A stretch of DNA of 41,198 nt, taken from positions 1 to 41,198 of the forward strand of contig CALSMK010000032.1 in the NCBI GenBank assembly GCA_943787435.1, given 5' to 3'. A model generated the notes under the pieces. It ran no database searches and was not told where the DNA came from. It saw nothing but the letters and a program-made list of their open reading frames with translations. Origin of the DNA: an uncultured Flavobacteriales bacterium. GTDB taxonomy: Bacteria > Bacteroidota > Bacteroidia > Flavobacteriales_D > Sanyastnellaceae. Shown here in pieces: positions 1 through 7,943 of this stretch. Made by a program: the position numbers and the translations under genes. Every line of letters starts with the position of its first letter. Within the stretch, counting starts at the first letter, position 1.

Positions 1-6
1 GGGTCG

Positions 7-777
7 TCAACTGAGTATTCCTCGACGCTCATACCAATCTGACAAAATGCGGTTAAAAGGCTCGGGGTGTTCCATCATGGGGGCATGACCACACTCGTCG
101 ATCCAATACAAATCAGCGTCCGGCAAGAGCGCTTTGAATTCATCGGCCACCTCAGGCGGCGTGATGGTGTCGTTCCTGCCCCAAATCAAGCAGGTGGGCT
201 GCTTCATGTTTGGCAGGTCCTTCCCCATGTTGTGGCGAATGGCACTCTTGGCAATGGCCAAGATCCGCAGGACCCTGTGGCGGTCATTGACAATGGCAAA
301 GCATTCGTCCACCAATTCATCGGTGGCATGGCGGGAATCGAAGAACGTCTCCCCCACTTTGTCTCGGATGAACCCCTTGTCTTCTCGCCGGGGGAATGAG
401 CTGCCAAAGGCATTCTCATACAAGCCACTGCTCGCTGTCAAGGTCAACGATGCCACACGCTCAGGATGGCGTTTGGTGTAAATCAATCCAACGTGCCCCC
501 CCAACGAGTTGCCCAAGAGGTGCACCTTGTCCAGGCCCATGTGGTCCAAAAAGCCCGCAACATGCTTGCTCAAAGACTTGGCCCCCGTGGCGGCCAAGGG
601 CATATCGTACAGGGGCAACATGGGAATGATGACCCGCATCTTTCCCGCGAAATGCGCAAAGAGGTGCTCAAAATTGCTCAGCGCACCAAACAAACCATGC
701 AGCAGCACAAGAGGGGTTCCCTCCTCTGCACTCTGCACATATCGGTAGTCACCATCGGTGATCAGCTCCTGTGTCAT
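7..777 (-). CDS. alpha/beta hydrolase fold protein
   Basis: A 256-aa alpha/beta hydrolase; substrate unknown. Seen: oxyanion-type HGLFG near the N-terminus, nucleophile elbow GNSLGG, an acid-bearing WGRNDTITPP segment and the catalytic-histidine segment ECGHAPMMEHPE near the end, in the canonical order Ser, Asp, His. The frame is open further upstream (to 921), but I chose the ATG at 777 (MTQELITDG) because the added N-terminus is basic and non-conserved in character, and a TTTCTTTG element resembling the Bacteroidota -7 box lies 21 bases upstream. No signal peptide is visible, so it is probably cytoplasmic. It is divergent from mraZ, and nothing links it functionally to the dcw cluster. It could be an esterase, a lipase-like enzyme or a C-C hydrolase; the sequence does not decide. 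Confidence 0.9.
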   Translation of the reverse strand: MTQELITDGDYRYVQSAEEGTPLVLLHGLFGALSNFEHLFAHFAGKMRVIIPMLPLYDMPLAATGAKSLSKHVAGFLDHMGLDKVHLLGNSLGGHVGLIYTKRHPERVASLTLTASSGLYENAFGSSFPRREDKGFIRDKVGETFFDSRHATDELVDECFAIVNDRHRVLRILAIAKSAIRHNMGKDLPNMKQPTCLIWGRNDTITPPEVADEFKALLPDADLYWIDECGHAPMMEHPEPFNRILSDWYERRGILS

Positions 778-797
778 TCCACTTGATGTCAATCGTT

Positions 798-805
798 CAA
801 AGAAA
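798..805 (-). promoter_or_regulatory. candidate -7 promoter element of the alpha/beta hydrolase gene
   Basis: On the minus strand this reads TTTCTTTG, one mismatch from the Bacteroidota -7 consensus TAnnTTTG, and it lies about 21 bases before the chosen ATG. No convincing -33 TTG element was seen. This is a weak call made mainly to support the start site. Confidence 0.35.
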
Positions 806-1023
806 AGGACACTTGAAGGCCCTCTTGGGTTCTCAAACAGCCTGAATGAAGGCCAGTATGTGAACAACCCGGGCCTGCCAAGGCGGCGATTCACCAACAT
901 CCCCCACGATTCCCCACCCATTCAGGTCGAGAACAACTCTGCCACAGCACATTGTTTAACAGATACTTAAGTCGCTTTTCAACAGAACGCACCATCCACA
1001 GGTGTGCGTAAATTTTCCACATT

Positions 1024-1059
1024 GTGTCAGATTGTGGGACTCAGTGGCAAATAGTGGGA
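1024..1059 (+). promoter_or_regulatory. MraZ operator: four GTGnnA repeats with 10-bp period
   Basis: Four hexamers start exactly 10 bases apart at 1024, 1034, 1044 and 1054: GTGTCA, GTGGGA, GTGGCA, GTGGGA. This matches the known MraZ box, TGGGN repeats separated by 5-nt spacers, which MraZ binds to repress its own operon. The block ends 9 bases before the -7 element at 1069 and 39 bases before the mraZ ATG, so autoregulation of the whole dcw cluster is the natural reading. The first unit is the most degenerate. Confidence 0.82.
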
Positions 1060-1068
1060 TAAACCGGC

Positions 1069-1076
1069 TACTTTTG
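1069..1076 (+). promoter_or_regulatory. -7 promoter element for the dcw operon
   Basis: TACTTTTG matches the Bacteroidota -7 consensus TAnnTTTG at all fixed positions. It lies just downstream of the MraZ repeats and 22 bases before the mraZ ATG at 1099. Its position rules out the in-frame ATG at 1078 as the likely start, because that would sit at or before the transcription start. Confidence 0.7.
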
Positions 1077-1098
1077 GATGGGCCATCGCCCACCCATT

Positions 1099-1602
1099 AT
1101 GCTCAACCTCCTCGGAGAATATCACTGTCGAATCGACGCCAAAGGCCGCGTCAGCTTCCCCGCCAAACTGCGAAAGCAGTTGGACCGGGTGTTGCACGAT
1201 GGGTTGGTGGTGAACCGAGACATTTTTGAAGGTTGTCTTGTGGTGTACCCCAAGCCCGAATGGGACAAGGTGAATGCCGAGATGGCTCAATTGAGCCGCT
1301 ATGACCGCAGCCATCAGTTGTTTCAGAGGAAGTTCATGAAAGGGGCCACCCTCATTGAACTTGACGGCTCCGGCCGCCTCCTTCTTCCTGGGGCATTGCT
1401 TCCCCACGCTGGCATTCAGGCCGGCAAAGGAGGAGACTGCGTGGTCACCGGTTTGGGAGAAAAGATTGAAGTCTGGTCCAAAGCCAGGTTCGAGAAGCAC
1501 GTCCTCGGAGGGGATGAAGACTTCGATTTCGGCTCTCTGGCCGAGCAAGTGCGCAAGGACATCGAGCCTTCGCGAACCCCCAACGGATCCAACCGAGACT
1601 GA
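1099..1602 (+). CDS. mraZ: division/cell wall cluster transcriptional regulator MraZ
   Basis: A 167-aa MraZ, the AbrB-fold DNA-binding protein that heads dcw clusters and represses them by binding repeated TGGGN boxes. Seen: N-terminal LLGEYHCRIDAKGRVSFPAK, the family signature of the first half-domain, and a second copy around FIELDGSGRLLLPG (here LIELDGSGRLLLP). The reading frame extends to an ATG at 1078, but 1099 (MLNLLGEYH) aligns with the usual MraZ start and lies downstream of the -7 element. The predicted operator sits directly upstream. The stop overlaps the rsmH start by one base (TGATG), implying translational coupling. Identity is secure; regulation is inferred from the operator. 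Confidence 0.96.
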   Translation: MLNLLGEYHCRIDAKGRVSFPAKLRKQLDRVLHDGLVVNRDIFEGCLVVYPKPEWDKVNAEMAQLSRYDRSHQLFQRKFMKGATLIELDGSGRLLLPGALLPHAGIQAGKGGDCVVTGLGEKIEVWSKARFEKHVLGGDEDFDFGSLAEQVRKDIEPSRTPNGSNRD

Positions 1603-2525
1603 TGAGTGCCGCTTACCACGTTCCCGTGCTGTTTGACGCTGCCCTCGATGGGCTCGCCCTGCAGCCCGGCGGAACGTATGTGGACTGCACATTTGGCGGC
1701 GGCGGTCACAGCCGTGGCATTCTCGATCGACTGGGTCCAGAAGGCCGCCTTTTCGGGTTTGACTGCGACCCGGATGCCGCAGGCAACGCCCCGAATGATG
1801 ACCGCTTTCAGCTCATCCCCGAGAATTTTCGATTCGCATCCAACTTCCTGCGCATCCAAGGCGTCAAAAAGGTGGACGGCATCCTCGCCGACCTCGGCGT
1901 GAGTTCCCATCAGTTCGATGCGGAAGACCGCGGATTCAGCACCCGTGGCAGCGGAGACCTGGACATGCGCATGGACCCCCGCCTTCCAGAGGGGGCCGAA
2001 GAACTCATCAAGAGGATGGGCCCAGATGAACTCACCTCATTGTTTCGGCAATACGGTGAATTGCAACAGGCCCACAAAGCAACGCGGGCCATCCAACAGG
2101 CCTTGAAAGAGGCCGATGCCCCCGCCATTTCAACCCAATGGCTGCAGACTGTTTTGGCGCCGTTGGCCCCTTACAACAAGCGCAATCAATACCTCGCCCA
2201 AGCCTTTCAAGCGCTGCGCATTGCGGTCAATGATGAAATGGGCGCACTGGAAGACCTCCTCAAAGGCAGCCTCCAATTGCTCGATGCCGACGGGCGGCTC
2301 GTCGTGATCAGCTACCACAGCTTGGAAGACCGGATGGTGAAACGATTCATGCGCGCCGGAAACCTGGAGGGCGACATCCAAAAAGACTTTCACGGCCGTG
2401 CCTTGGTCCCCTTCGACAAGGTCACCGGCAAGGCCATCGTGGCCGACGCAGAAGAAATGGAACGCAATCCCCGATCCCGCAGCGCGCGATTGAGGGTGGC
2501 CTCCCGCAACACCCTCGCGGCATGA
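1602..2525 (+). CDS. rsmH: 16S rRNA (cytosine(1402)-N(4))-methyltransferase RsmH
   Basis: A 307-aa SAM-dependent methyltransferase (MraW) that N4-methylates C1402 in the 16S rRNA decoding centre. Seen: SAM-binding segment DCTFGGGGHSRGIL at residues 28-41, the downstream ADLGVSSHQFD segment, and the C-terminal ISYHSLEDRMVKRFM signature. Length is normal for the family. It starts on the base where mraZ stops and overlaps the next gene by four bases (ATGA at 2522). Its place between mraZ and ftsL is the standard dcw order. Confidence 0.97.
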   Translation: MSAAYHVPVLFDAALDGLALQPGGTYVDCTFGGGGHSRGILDRLGPEGRLFGFDCDPDAAGNAPNDDRFQLIPENFRFASNFLRIQGVKKVDGILADLGVSSHQFDAEDRGFSTRGSGDLDMRMDPRLPEGAEELIKRMGPDELTSLFRQYGELQQAHKATRAIQQALKEADAPAISTQWLQTVLAPLAPYNKRNQYLAQAFQALRIAVNDEMGALEDLLKGSLQLLDADGRLVVISYHSLEDRMVKRFMRAGNLEGDIQKDFHGRALVPFDKVTGKAIVADAEEMERNPRSRSARLRVASRNTLAA

Positions 2526-3073
2526 TTTGGGGCAAGAAGGGATCCAAAAAGAAAGCCGCGAAGGGAAACCGCCGGTTGACTGCCCAAGAACAATTGGTGC
2601 GCAACATGGCCCATGACGCCCCCCGCAAGCGGAAGGCATCCAAAAGCCGGGGACACGCAAAATCCTTGGCCCCCAATGCTGCGGGGCCCGAAAAAAACGA
2701 AAGGAAAGCCAACCCTGGAGTCCACCGCCTCAGGCAGTCCATCGCACGTGTTTTCGCCCCTGTTCGGCGCTCCCTCACTGGAGAATGGCTGGGTGGCCCG
2801 GAGGCCATCCGTCATCTGCCGTTCGCTGCGTTTTTGGGCCTTCTGTTCATCGGTTACATCTACCTGCAATACCAGTACGAATACGACGAACGGGCCATCA
2901 AAGAAGGACGGAAAGAACTCCGGAACCTGAGGCACCACGAGCAAGCCCTTCGGGGTCGGTTTGAATCCCAATTGCAAAGAAGTCGGCTCGATGAAGCCAT
3001 GGCCGATGTGGACCTCACCGCGCCCAGTACGCCACCTGTCCTTCTTCCTGACGCCACATCACCGAATCCATGA
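2522..3073 (+). CDS. ftsL: FtsL-like cell division protein
   Basis: A 183-aa bitopic membrane protein in the ftsL position, between rsmH and ftsI. Seen: a long, strongly basic cytoplasmic N-terminus (about 100 residues rich in Lys and Arg), one membrane span at about residues 101-117 (FAAFLGLLFIGYIYLQY), then a charged, coiled-coil-like periplasmic stretch to about 165 and a Pro-rich tail. FtsL proteins are recognised more by topology and position than by sequence; they form a complex with FtsQ and FtsB that activates FtsWI. The unusually long basic cytoplasmic extension is worth noting. It overlaps rsmH and ftsI by ATGA at each end. The name rests on topology and synteny. Confidence 0.82.
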   Translation: MIWGKKGSKKKAAKGNRRLTAQEQLVRNMAHDAPRKRKASKSRGHAKSLAPNAAGPEKNERKANPGVHRLRQSIARVFAPVRRSLTGEWLGGPEAIRHLPFAAFLGLLFIGYIYLQYQYEYDERAIKEGRKELRNLRHHEQALRGRFESQLQRSRLDEAMADVDLTAPSTPPVLLPDATSPNP

Positions 3074-5208
3074 ACCGCACCCAACATATCGCCACGCGCG
3101 CATGGGTGCTCTTCGCCACATTCAGCGTATTCGGCTTGGCCATCATCGTCAGAATCCTGATGGTGCAGCTCGACCCTGCCCATGCCGCTGGCAATGCCAT
3201 GTTGCCCCAGTTGCAGACCATCGAGCCCGAGCGCGGTCGCATCCTTTCTGCACGAGGCCACCTGCTCGCTGCCAGCGTGCCTCGCTTTGACTTGCACTGG
3301 GACCCCACCGTCATCAATACACAGGCAGAACGGACGGACTTTTTGGGACTCTTGCCTCAACTCGCAGGGGCCTGTGCGCAAGAATTTGGACGCCGCTCTG
3401 CCGCCGAGTGGCGGGATTTTTTGCTGGACGCCCACCAAGAAGGGACCAGCCGTTACGTGCCCATTGCACGCAACATCGCATGGGACCGGCGCCAAGCCGT
3501 CGAGGCCTTTCCTTGGATTTCAGGCCGCAGCAGAAACCGGTCGGGCTTCATGTTCACCGAAAAGCCAAGGCGGGACAAACCGTTCAGCCCACTGGCCAAC
3601 CGCACCATCGGACTTCACAGACCCGAAGGCAACAGCGTGGGGATTGAAGCCGCATTTGACTCCGCCCTTTCCGGACAATCGGGAGAGCGATGGATGAGAC
3701 GCATTCACGGGAATTATTGGATTCCGGCCACCGATGACTTCGTGCGCACGCCGGAACCAGGCCTGGACGTGAGAACCACGCTTGAATTGAGAACCCAAGA
3801 CGTGGCATCCGACGCACTTCAGGCCCAAATGAACCACCACGAAGCCCAATGGGGATGTGCAGTGGTTTTGGAAGTGGCCACAGGCAATGTTGTCGCCATA
3901 GCCAACTTGGAACGGAACCCAGAGACCGGTCAGTGCAGTGAATCTTACAATCACGCACTTGGATCGGCCGTAGAGCCAGGATCCACCTTCAAGTTGGCCA
4001 GCATCATGGCCATGCTCGAATCAGGCCGCATCAGCCCCACAGACACACTCGATACAGGCAACGGTGAATTGAAACCTGCCAAAGGGTGTTCCCGCATGAC
4101 CGACACCAGCCATCCCCAAGGGGGCTATGGCCCATTGCGGTTGGAGGAGGTATTTGAGCGCAGCTCCAATGTGGGCACCGCCCTGGCCGTGCAACAAACT
4201 TTTGGGGCCGACCCTCAAGACTGGCTGACCGCCTTGGCCAAAATCGGCATTGGCAACAAACTCGGGATGTCCCTGGCCGGCGAAGGCAAGCCCAAAATGC
4301 ACGCCTCCATTTCGGAACGGGATTGGAGCGCCTGCTCTCTCACCTCCATGTCCATCGGATACGAGGTCACCATGACGCCCCTCCAAACTGCGGCGTTCTA
4401 CAACTCCATCGCCGCCGACGGCCGGTTGATTCGCCCGCGTTTCGCCGACGCCCTTCTCGACGGAGAGAAGGTGGCTGAAGCCCTCCCGGTGCACATCATT
4501 CGAGACCGCGTGGCCAGCCGCACGACCATTTCTGCGCTTCAAAGCATGATGAAGCTGGTTTGCGCCCCCGGCGGACATGGCACAGCAGAAGACATCTTTA
4601 GAGACCGTCCATACCGCGTGGCCGGAAAAACGGGAACCGCTCGCGCCGTGAAGCCTGGGGGTGGCTATGAAGGTCACCGAGGTTCATTCGTGGGGTACTT
4701 CCCCGCTGAACAGCCGGCATACACCATTGCCGTTGTGGTGCAACGGCCCACCAAAAACGGGTATTACGGTGGCGTCGTGGCGGCACCTGTGTTCCGCGCC
4801 ATCGCAGATCACCTCTACGGAACCAACCCAGAATTGGCCACCGATCGGGGCACCCAGCTGGCCGAAAGCCCTCGCCTTCCGGTGACCATGAATGGTGAAC
4901 TGAACACCATTCAAGCCCTCTACACAGCCTTCGACATTCCCTTTTTGATCGACACCACAGGGAGCCAAGACATGCCCACGCATGTGGCCGCCAAAACCAA
5001 TGAGCGAACCGTCACCCTCACCCCAAGGACCATTCCAGAAACCGCCATGCCAGATGTGCGGGGCATGTCCCTGAGGGATGCGCTTCAACTCCTCGAACGC
5101 CGTGGCGTCCGGGTCGACATACAGGGCCGAGGAACAGTGCGCCGACAAAGCATCGCACCGGGAACCGCACATCGGAACGGACAAACCATTCTGCTCGAAT
5201 TGTCATGA
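3070..5208 (+). CDS. ftsI: penicillin-binding protein, FtsI/PBP3-type septal transpeptidase with PASTA domain
   Basis: A 712-aa class B penicillin-binding protein that crosslinks septal peptidoglycan with FtsW. Seen: an N-terminal membrane anchor at about residues 12-32, a dimerisation/pedestal domain, then the transpeptidase motifs S305-T-F-K308 (SxxK), S365-S366-N367 (SxN) and K520-T-G (KTG). A single PASTA-like domain closes the protein (MPDVRGMSLRDALQLLERRG onward), as in many Bacteroidota FtsI and in Spo-type PBPs. It overlaps ftsL and murE by ATGA. The active-site motifs are complete, so the enzyme should be functional and beta-lactam sensitive. Confidence 0.96.
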   Translation: MNRTQHIATRAWVLFATFSVFGLAIIVRILMVQLDPAHAAGNAMLPQLQTIEPERGRILSARGHLLAASVPRFDLHWDPTVINTQAERTDFLGLLPQLAGACAQEFGRRSAAEWRDFLLDAHQEGTSRYVPIARNIAWDRRQAVEAFPWISGRSRNRSGFMFTEKPRRDKPFSPLANRTIGLHRPEGNSVGIEAAFDSALSGQSGERWMRRIHGNYWIPATDDFVRTPEPGLDVRTTLELRTQDVASDALQAQMNHHEAQWGCAVVLEVATGNVVAIANLERNPETGQCSESYNHALGSAVEPGSTFKLASIMAMLESGRISPTDTLDTGNGELKPAKGCSRMTDTSHPQGGYGPLRLEEVFERSSNVGTALAVQQTFGADPQDWLTALAKIGIGNKLGMSLAGEGKPKMHASISERDWSACSLTSMSIGYEVTMTPLQTAAFYNSIAADGRLIRPRFADALLDGEKVAEALPVHIIRDRVASRTTISALQSMMKLVCAPGGHGTAEDIFRDRPYRVAGKTGTARAVKPGGGYEGHRGSFVGYFPAEQPAYTIAVVVQRPTKNGYYGGVVAAPVFRAIADHLYGTNPELATDRGTQLAESPRLPVTMNGELNTIQALYTAFDIPFLIDTTGSQDMPTHVAAKTNERTVTLTPRTIPETAMPDVRGMSLRDALQLLERRGVRVDIQGRGTVRRQSIAPGTAHRNGQTILLELS

Positions 5209-6701
5209 AGCTCCTGAAAGACATCTTGTACGGTGCGCGCATCACCAAGGTCATCGGATCCACCCACATCGCGGTGGAATCCGTGGTTGCAGACAGCCGT
5301 CAGGTCAAACCATTTGGCTGCTTTGTGGCCATCAGCGGAACCACAGTGGACGGGCATGAGCACATTCCATCTGCCATCCGATCCGGTGCCGCAGCCGTGG
5401 TCTGCGAAACCCTACCCAACCCCGACGACATCTCCGACCAAGTGGTTTACATCCAAGTGGAGAGCGCCCGGTCGGCCTTGGGACATCTGGCCGCCAACTA
5501 CCACAACAACCCCAGTGAACGGCTCAAAATCGTCGCCGTTACAGGAACGAACGGAAAGACCACCGTGGCCACCCTGTTGCACCGTTTGGCACGGCTGTTT
5601 GATCGGAAAGCAGGCTTGGTCAGCACGGTCGAGAATCGCGTCGTAGATCGGGTCGTTCCCGCCACACACACCACTCCAGACCCCGTGGGACTGCAGAAAC
5701 TGTTCGCCGACATGCTGGACGCTGGCTGCACGCACTGCTTCATCGAGGCCAGTTCACACGCTTTGGATCAGCACCGTTTGGCAGGAACCGCACTCACTGG
5801 GGCGGTCTTCACCAACATCACCCACGACCACCTGGACTATCACGGTGATTTCAACGCCTACATCGGCGCCAAAAAATCCCTGTTCGACAACCTTCCAGCA
5901 GGCGCATTTGCCCTCACCAATTCAGACGCGAGGCACGCCGAGACCATGGTCCAAAACACCAAAGCGAAAGCCGTGACCTATGGAACGCAGCAAGTGGCAG
6001 ACCACAAGACTCGGATTGTAGAAAACGGATTGGGTGGATTGCAACTGCACATCGATGGTCAGGACCTCTACTCGCGCCTCATTGGAGACTTCAACGCCTC
6101 CAACCTGACCGCAGTTTACGCTGTGGCGCGCGAGCTGGGCTGGAATTCGATGGACACCCTCACCCACCTCTCTTTGCTGGACGCACCTGAAGGGCGAATG
6201 CAGCAGGTGCGAGCAGGGAAAGGCGACGTTCACGCGATTGTGGACTACGCCCACACGCCCGACGCATTGGCCAAAGTTCTGGAGACCCTCCAGGCCATTC
6301 GAACGGCTGGACCGGCATTGGCCACGGGGGGAGAAGCCCGCATCCTCTGCGTGGTCGGCTGCGGCGGCGATCGAGACCGCACCAAGCGACCCATCATGGC
6401 GCAAACGGCAGCCAACCTAGCCGACTTGGTCATCCTCACCTCGGACAACCCCCGCAGCGAAGACCCCTCCGCCATCATCGCCGAAATGACGGCCGGTTTG
6501 GACCCCATCCAAAAGCGCAAGGTGACCTCCAATGTGGACCGCAGTGAGGCCATTCGTTCTGCCTGCATTCAAGCCCGTCCAGGCGATGTCATTCTGGTCG
6601 CTGGCAAGGGCCACGAGAAATATCAAGATGTCGCCGGTGAGCGGCTTCCATTCGATGACGTGGCTGTCTTGGCCGAGTCCCTGTCTACCCCAACGCGCTG
6701 A
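5205..6701 (+). CDS. murE: UDP-N-acetylmuramoyl-L-alanyl-D-glutamate ligase MurE, probably meso-diaminopimelate-adding
   Basis: A 498-aa Mur ligase that adds the third residue to the peptidoglycan stem peptide, in the cytoplasm with ATP. Seen: P-loop GTNGKTT at residues 114-120, central-domain segment ITHDHLDYHGDF, and the DNPR tetrapeptide at 414-417 (TSDNPRSEDP), which in characterised MurE enzymes marks specificity for meso-diaminopimelate rather than lysine. The C-terminal GKGHEKYQ segment is also typical. It overlaps ftsI by ATGA, and mraY follows after three bases. Substrate specificity is inferred from the DNPR motif. Confidence 0.96.
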   Translation: MKLLKDILYGARITKVIGSTHIAVESVVADSRQVKPFGCFVAISGTTVDGHEHIPSAIRSGAAAVVCETLPNPDDISDQVVYIQVESARSALGHLAANYHNNPSERLKIVAVTGTNGKTTVATLLHRLARLFDRKAGLVSTVENRVVDRVVPATHTTPDPVGLQKLFADMLDAGCTHCFIEASSHALDQHRLAGTALTGAVFTNITHDHLDYHGDFNAYIGAKKSLFDNLPAGAFALTNSDARHAETMVQNTKAKAVTYGTQQVADHKTRIVENGLGGLQLHIDGQDLYSRLIGDFNASNLTAVYAVARELGWNSMDTLTHLSLLDAPEGRMQQVRAGKGDVHAIVDYAHTPDALAKVLETLQAIRTAGPALATGGEARILCVVGCGGDRDRTKRPIMAQTAANLADLVILTSDNPRSEDPSAIIAEMTAGLDPIQKRKVTSNVDRSEAIRSACIQARPGDVILVAGKGHEKYQDVAGERLPFDDVAVLAESLSTPTR

Positions 6702-6704
6702 TTG

Positions 6705-7943
6705 ATGCTCTATCACCTCTTCGACCATCTACAGCAGATTTCTGACGTTCCCGGTGCAGGCCTGTTCCAGTACATCTCCTTCCGGGCTGCTGCTGCTGCA
6801 CTGCTTTCTCTCCTGGTGTCGATTGGGATTGGGCGGCGCATCATCCAATGGCTGCAACTGAAGCAAGTCGGAGAGGTCGTTCGCGATCTCGGTCTTGAAG
6901 GTCAAATGCAAAAGCAAGGGACGCCCACCATGGGTGGCATCATCATCCTGAGCGCCATCCTCATCCCCACTCTGTTGTTGGCCGATTTGACCAACATCTA
7001 CATCCAATGCATGCTGTTGGTCACCGTCCTTTTGGGCGGAATCGGCTTCATCGACGACTACATCAAGGTCTTCAAAAACAACAAGGAAGGCTTGGCCGGA
7101 CGGTTCAAAATTGTGGGCCAAGTCGCGGCGAGTTTGATCGTGGCCACCATGCTCTTCTGGAGCCCCCAGGTTCAAGTCAAAGAGGCCGTTCCCGCCACTT
7201 CCGTGGAAGCCCTCGAACTAGGCCTCGAAGACACCGACGGAGACGGCTGGGTGAGGGTAGAAAGGAGGTCCTTGAAGACCACCATCCCCTTTGTCAAGAA
7301 CAATGAATTCGATTACGCCCGCCTCACCGAATGGGCCACCGATTCACCCTGGGCACAGTTTGCTGTTTTCGCGCTGATCGTCGTGTTCATTGTAACGGCA
7401 GTCTCCAATGGCGCCAACCTGACCGACGGCATGGACGGCTTGGCCACAGGCACCAGTGCCATCATCGGCATGACCTTGGCCATCCTCGCTTATGTCTCCG
7501 GCAATGCGGTTTTCAGTGACTACCTGAACGTCCTCTTCATTCCCAATTCAGGAGAATTGGTGGTGTTCATTTCTGCCTTTGTGGGCGCTTGCATTGGCTT
7601 CCTGTGGTACAACGCCTATCCGGCGCAAGTCTTCATGGGCGACACGGGCAGCCTTGCCCTTGGGGGCATCATCGCCACATTCGCCATCGCCATTCGCAAA
7701 GAGCTTTTGATCCCTGTCCTCTGCGGGATTTTCCTGATCGAAAACCTCAGTGTGGTCATTCAAGTGGCGTGGTTCCGCCACACCAAGAAAAAATATGGTG
7801 AGGGCCGCCGGGTGTTCCGGATGTCTCCGCTCCATCACCACTACCAGAAAGGAGGAATGCCGGAGAGCAAAATCACCGCGCGTTTCTGGATTGTCGGCAT
7901 CCTGCTGGCCGTCATCACCATTGTGACCCTCAAGGTTCGCTGA
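6705..7943 (+). CDS. mraY: phospho-N-acetylmuramoyl-pentapeptide-transferase MraY
   Basis: A 412-aa polytopic membrane enzyme that transfers phospho-MurNAc-pentapeptide to undecaprenyl phosphate, making lipid I. Seen: [11 protein letters not shown], the catalytic aspartates in [29 protein letters not shown], and the C-terminal HHHYQKGG. As in other Bacteroidota, it is longer than the E. coli enzyme because of a soluble insert at about residues 150-215. The insert contains DTDGDGW, which resembles a calcium-binding loop. I start at ATG 6705; the TTG at 6702 is in frame but less likely. The stop overlaps murD (TGATG). Confidence 0.97.
   Translation: MLYHLFDHLQQISDVPGAGLFQYISFRAAAAALLSLLVSIGIGRRIIQWLQLKQVGEVVRDLGLEGQMQKQGTPTMGGIIILSAILIPTLLLADLTNIYIQCMLLVTVLLGGIGFIDDYIKVFKNNKEGLAGRFKIVGQVAASLIVATMLFWSPQVQVKEAVPATSVEALELGLEDTDGDGWVRVERRSLKTTIPFVKNNEFDYARLTEWATDSPWAQFAVFALIVVFIVTAVSNGANLTDGMDGLATGTSAIIGMTLAILAYVSGNAVFSDYLNVLFIPNSGELVVFISAFVGACIGFLWYNAYPAQVFMGDTGSLALGGIIATFAIAIRKELLIPVLCGIFLIENLSVVIQVAWFRHTKKKYGEGRRVFRMSPLHHHYQKGGMPESKITARFWIVGILLAVITIVTLKVR

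Noticed and set aside
991-1021. DnaA-box-like TTTTCCACA (1013-1021) and a weaker ATCCACA near 994
   Set aside because: One consensus match and one poor match, without an AT-rich unwinding region or dnaA/dnaN neighbours, do not make an origin. DnaA control of the dcw promoter remains possible but is unsupported here.
1027-1692. Long minus-strand open frame opposite mraZ and rsmH, and similar ones at 10547-11779 and 15342-16454
   Set aside because: They are antisense shadows of well-identified dcw genes; composition is low in family-like motifs and no promoter or homologue was seen.
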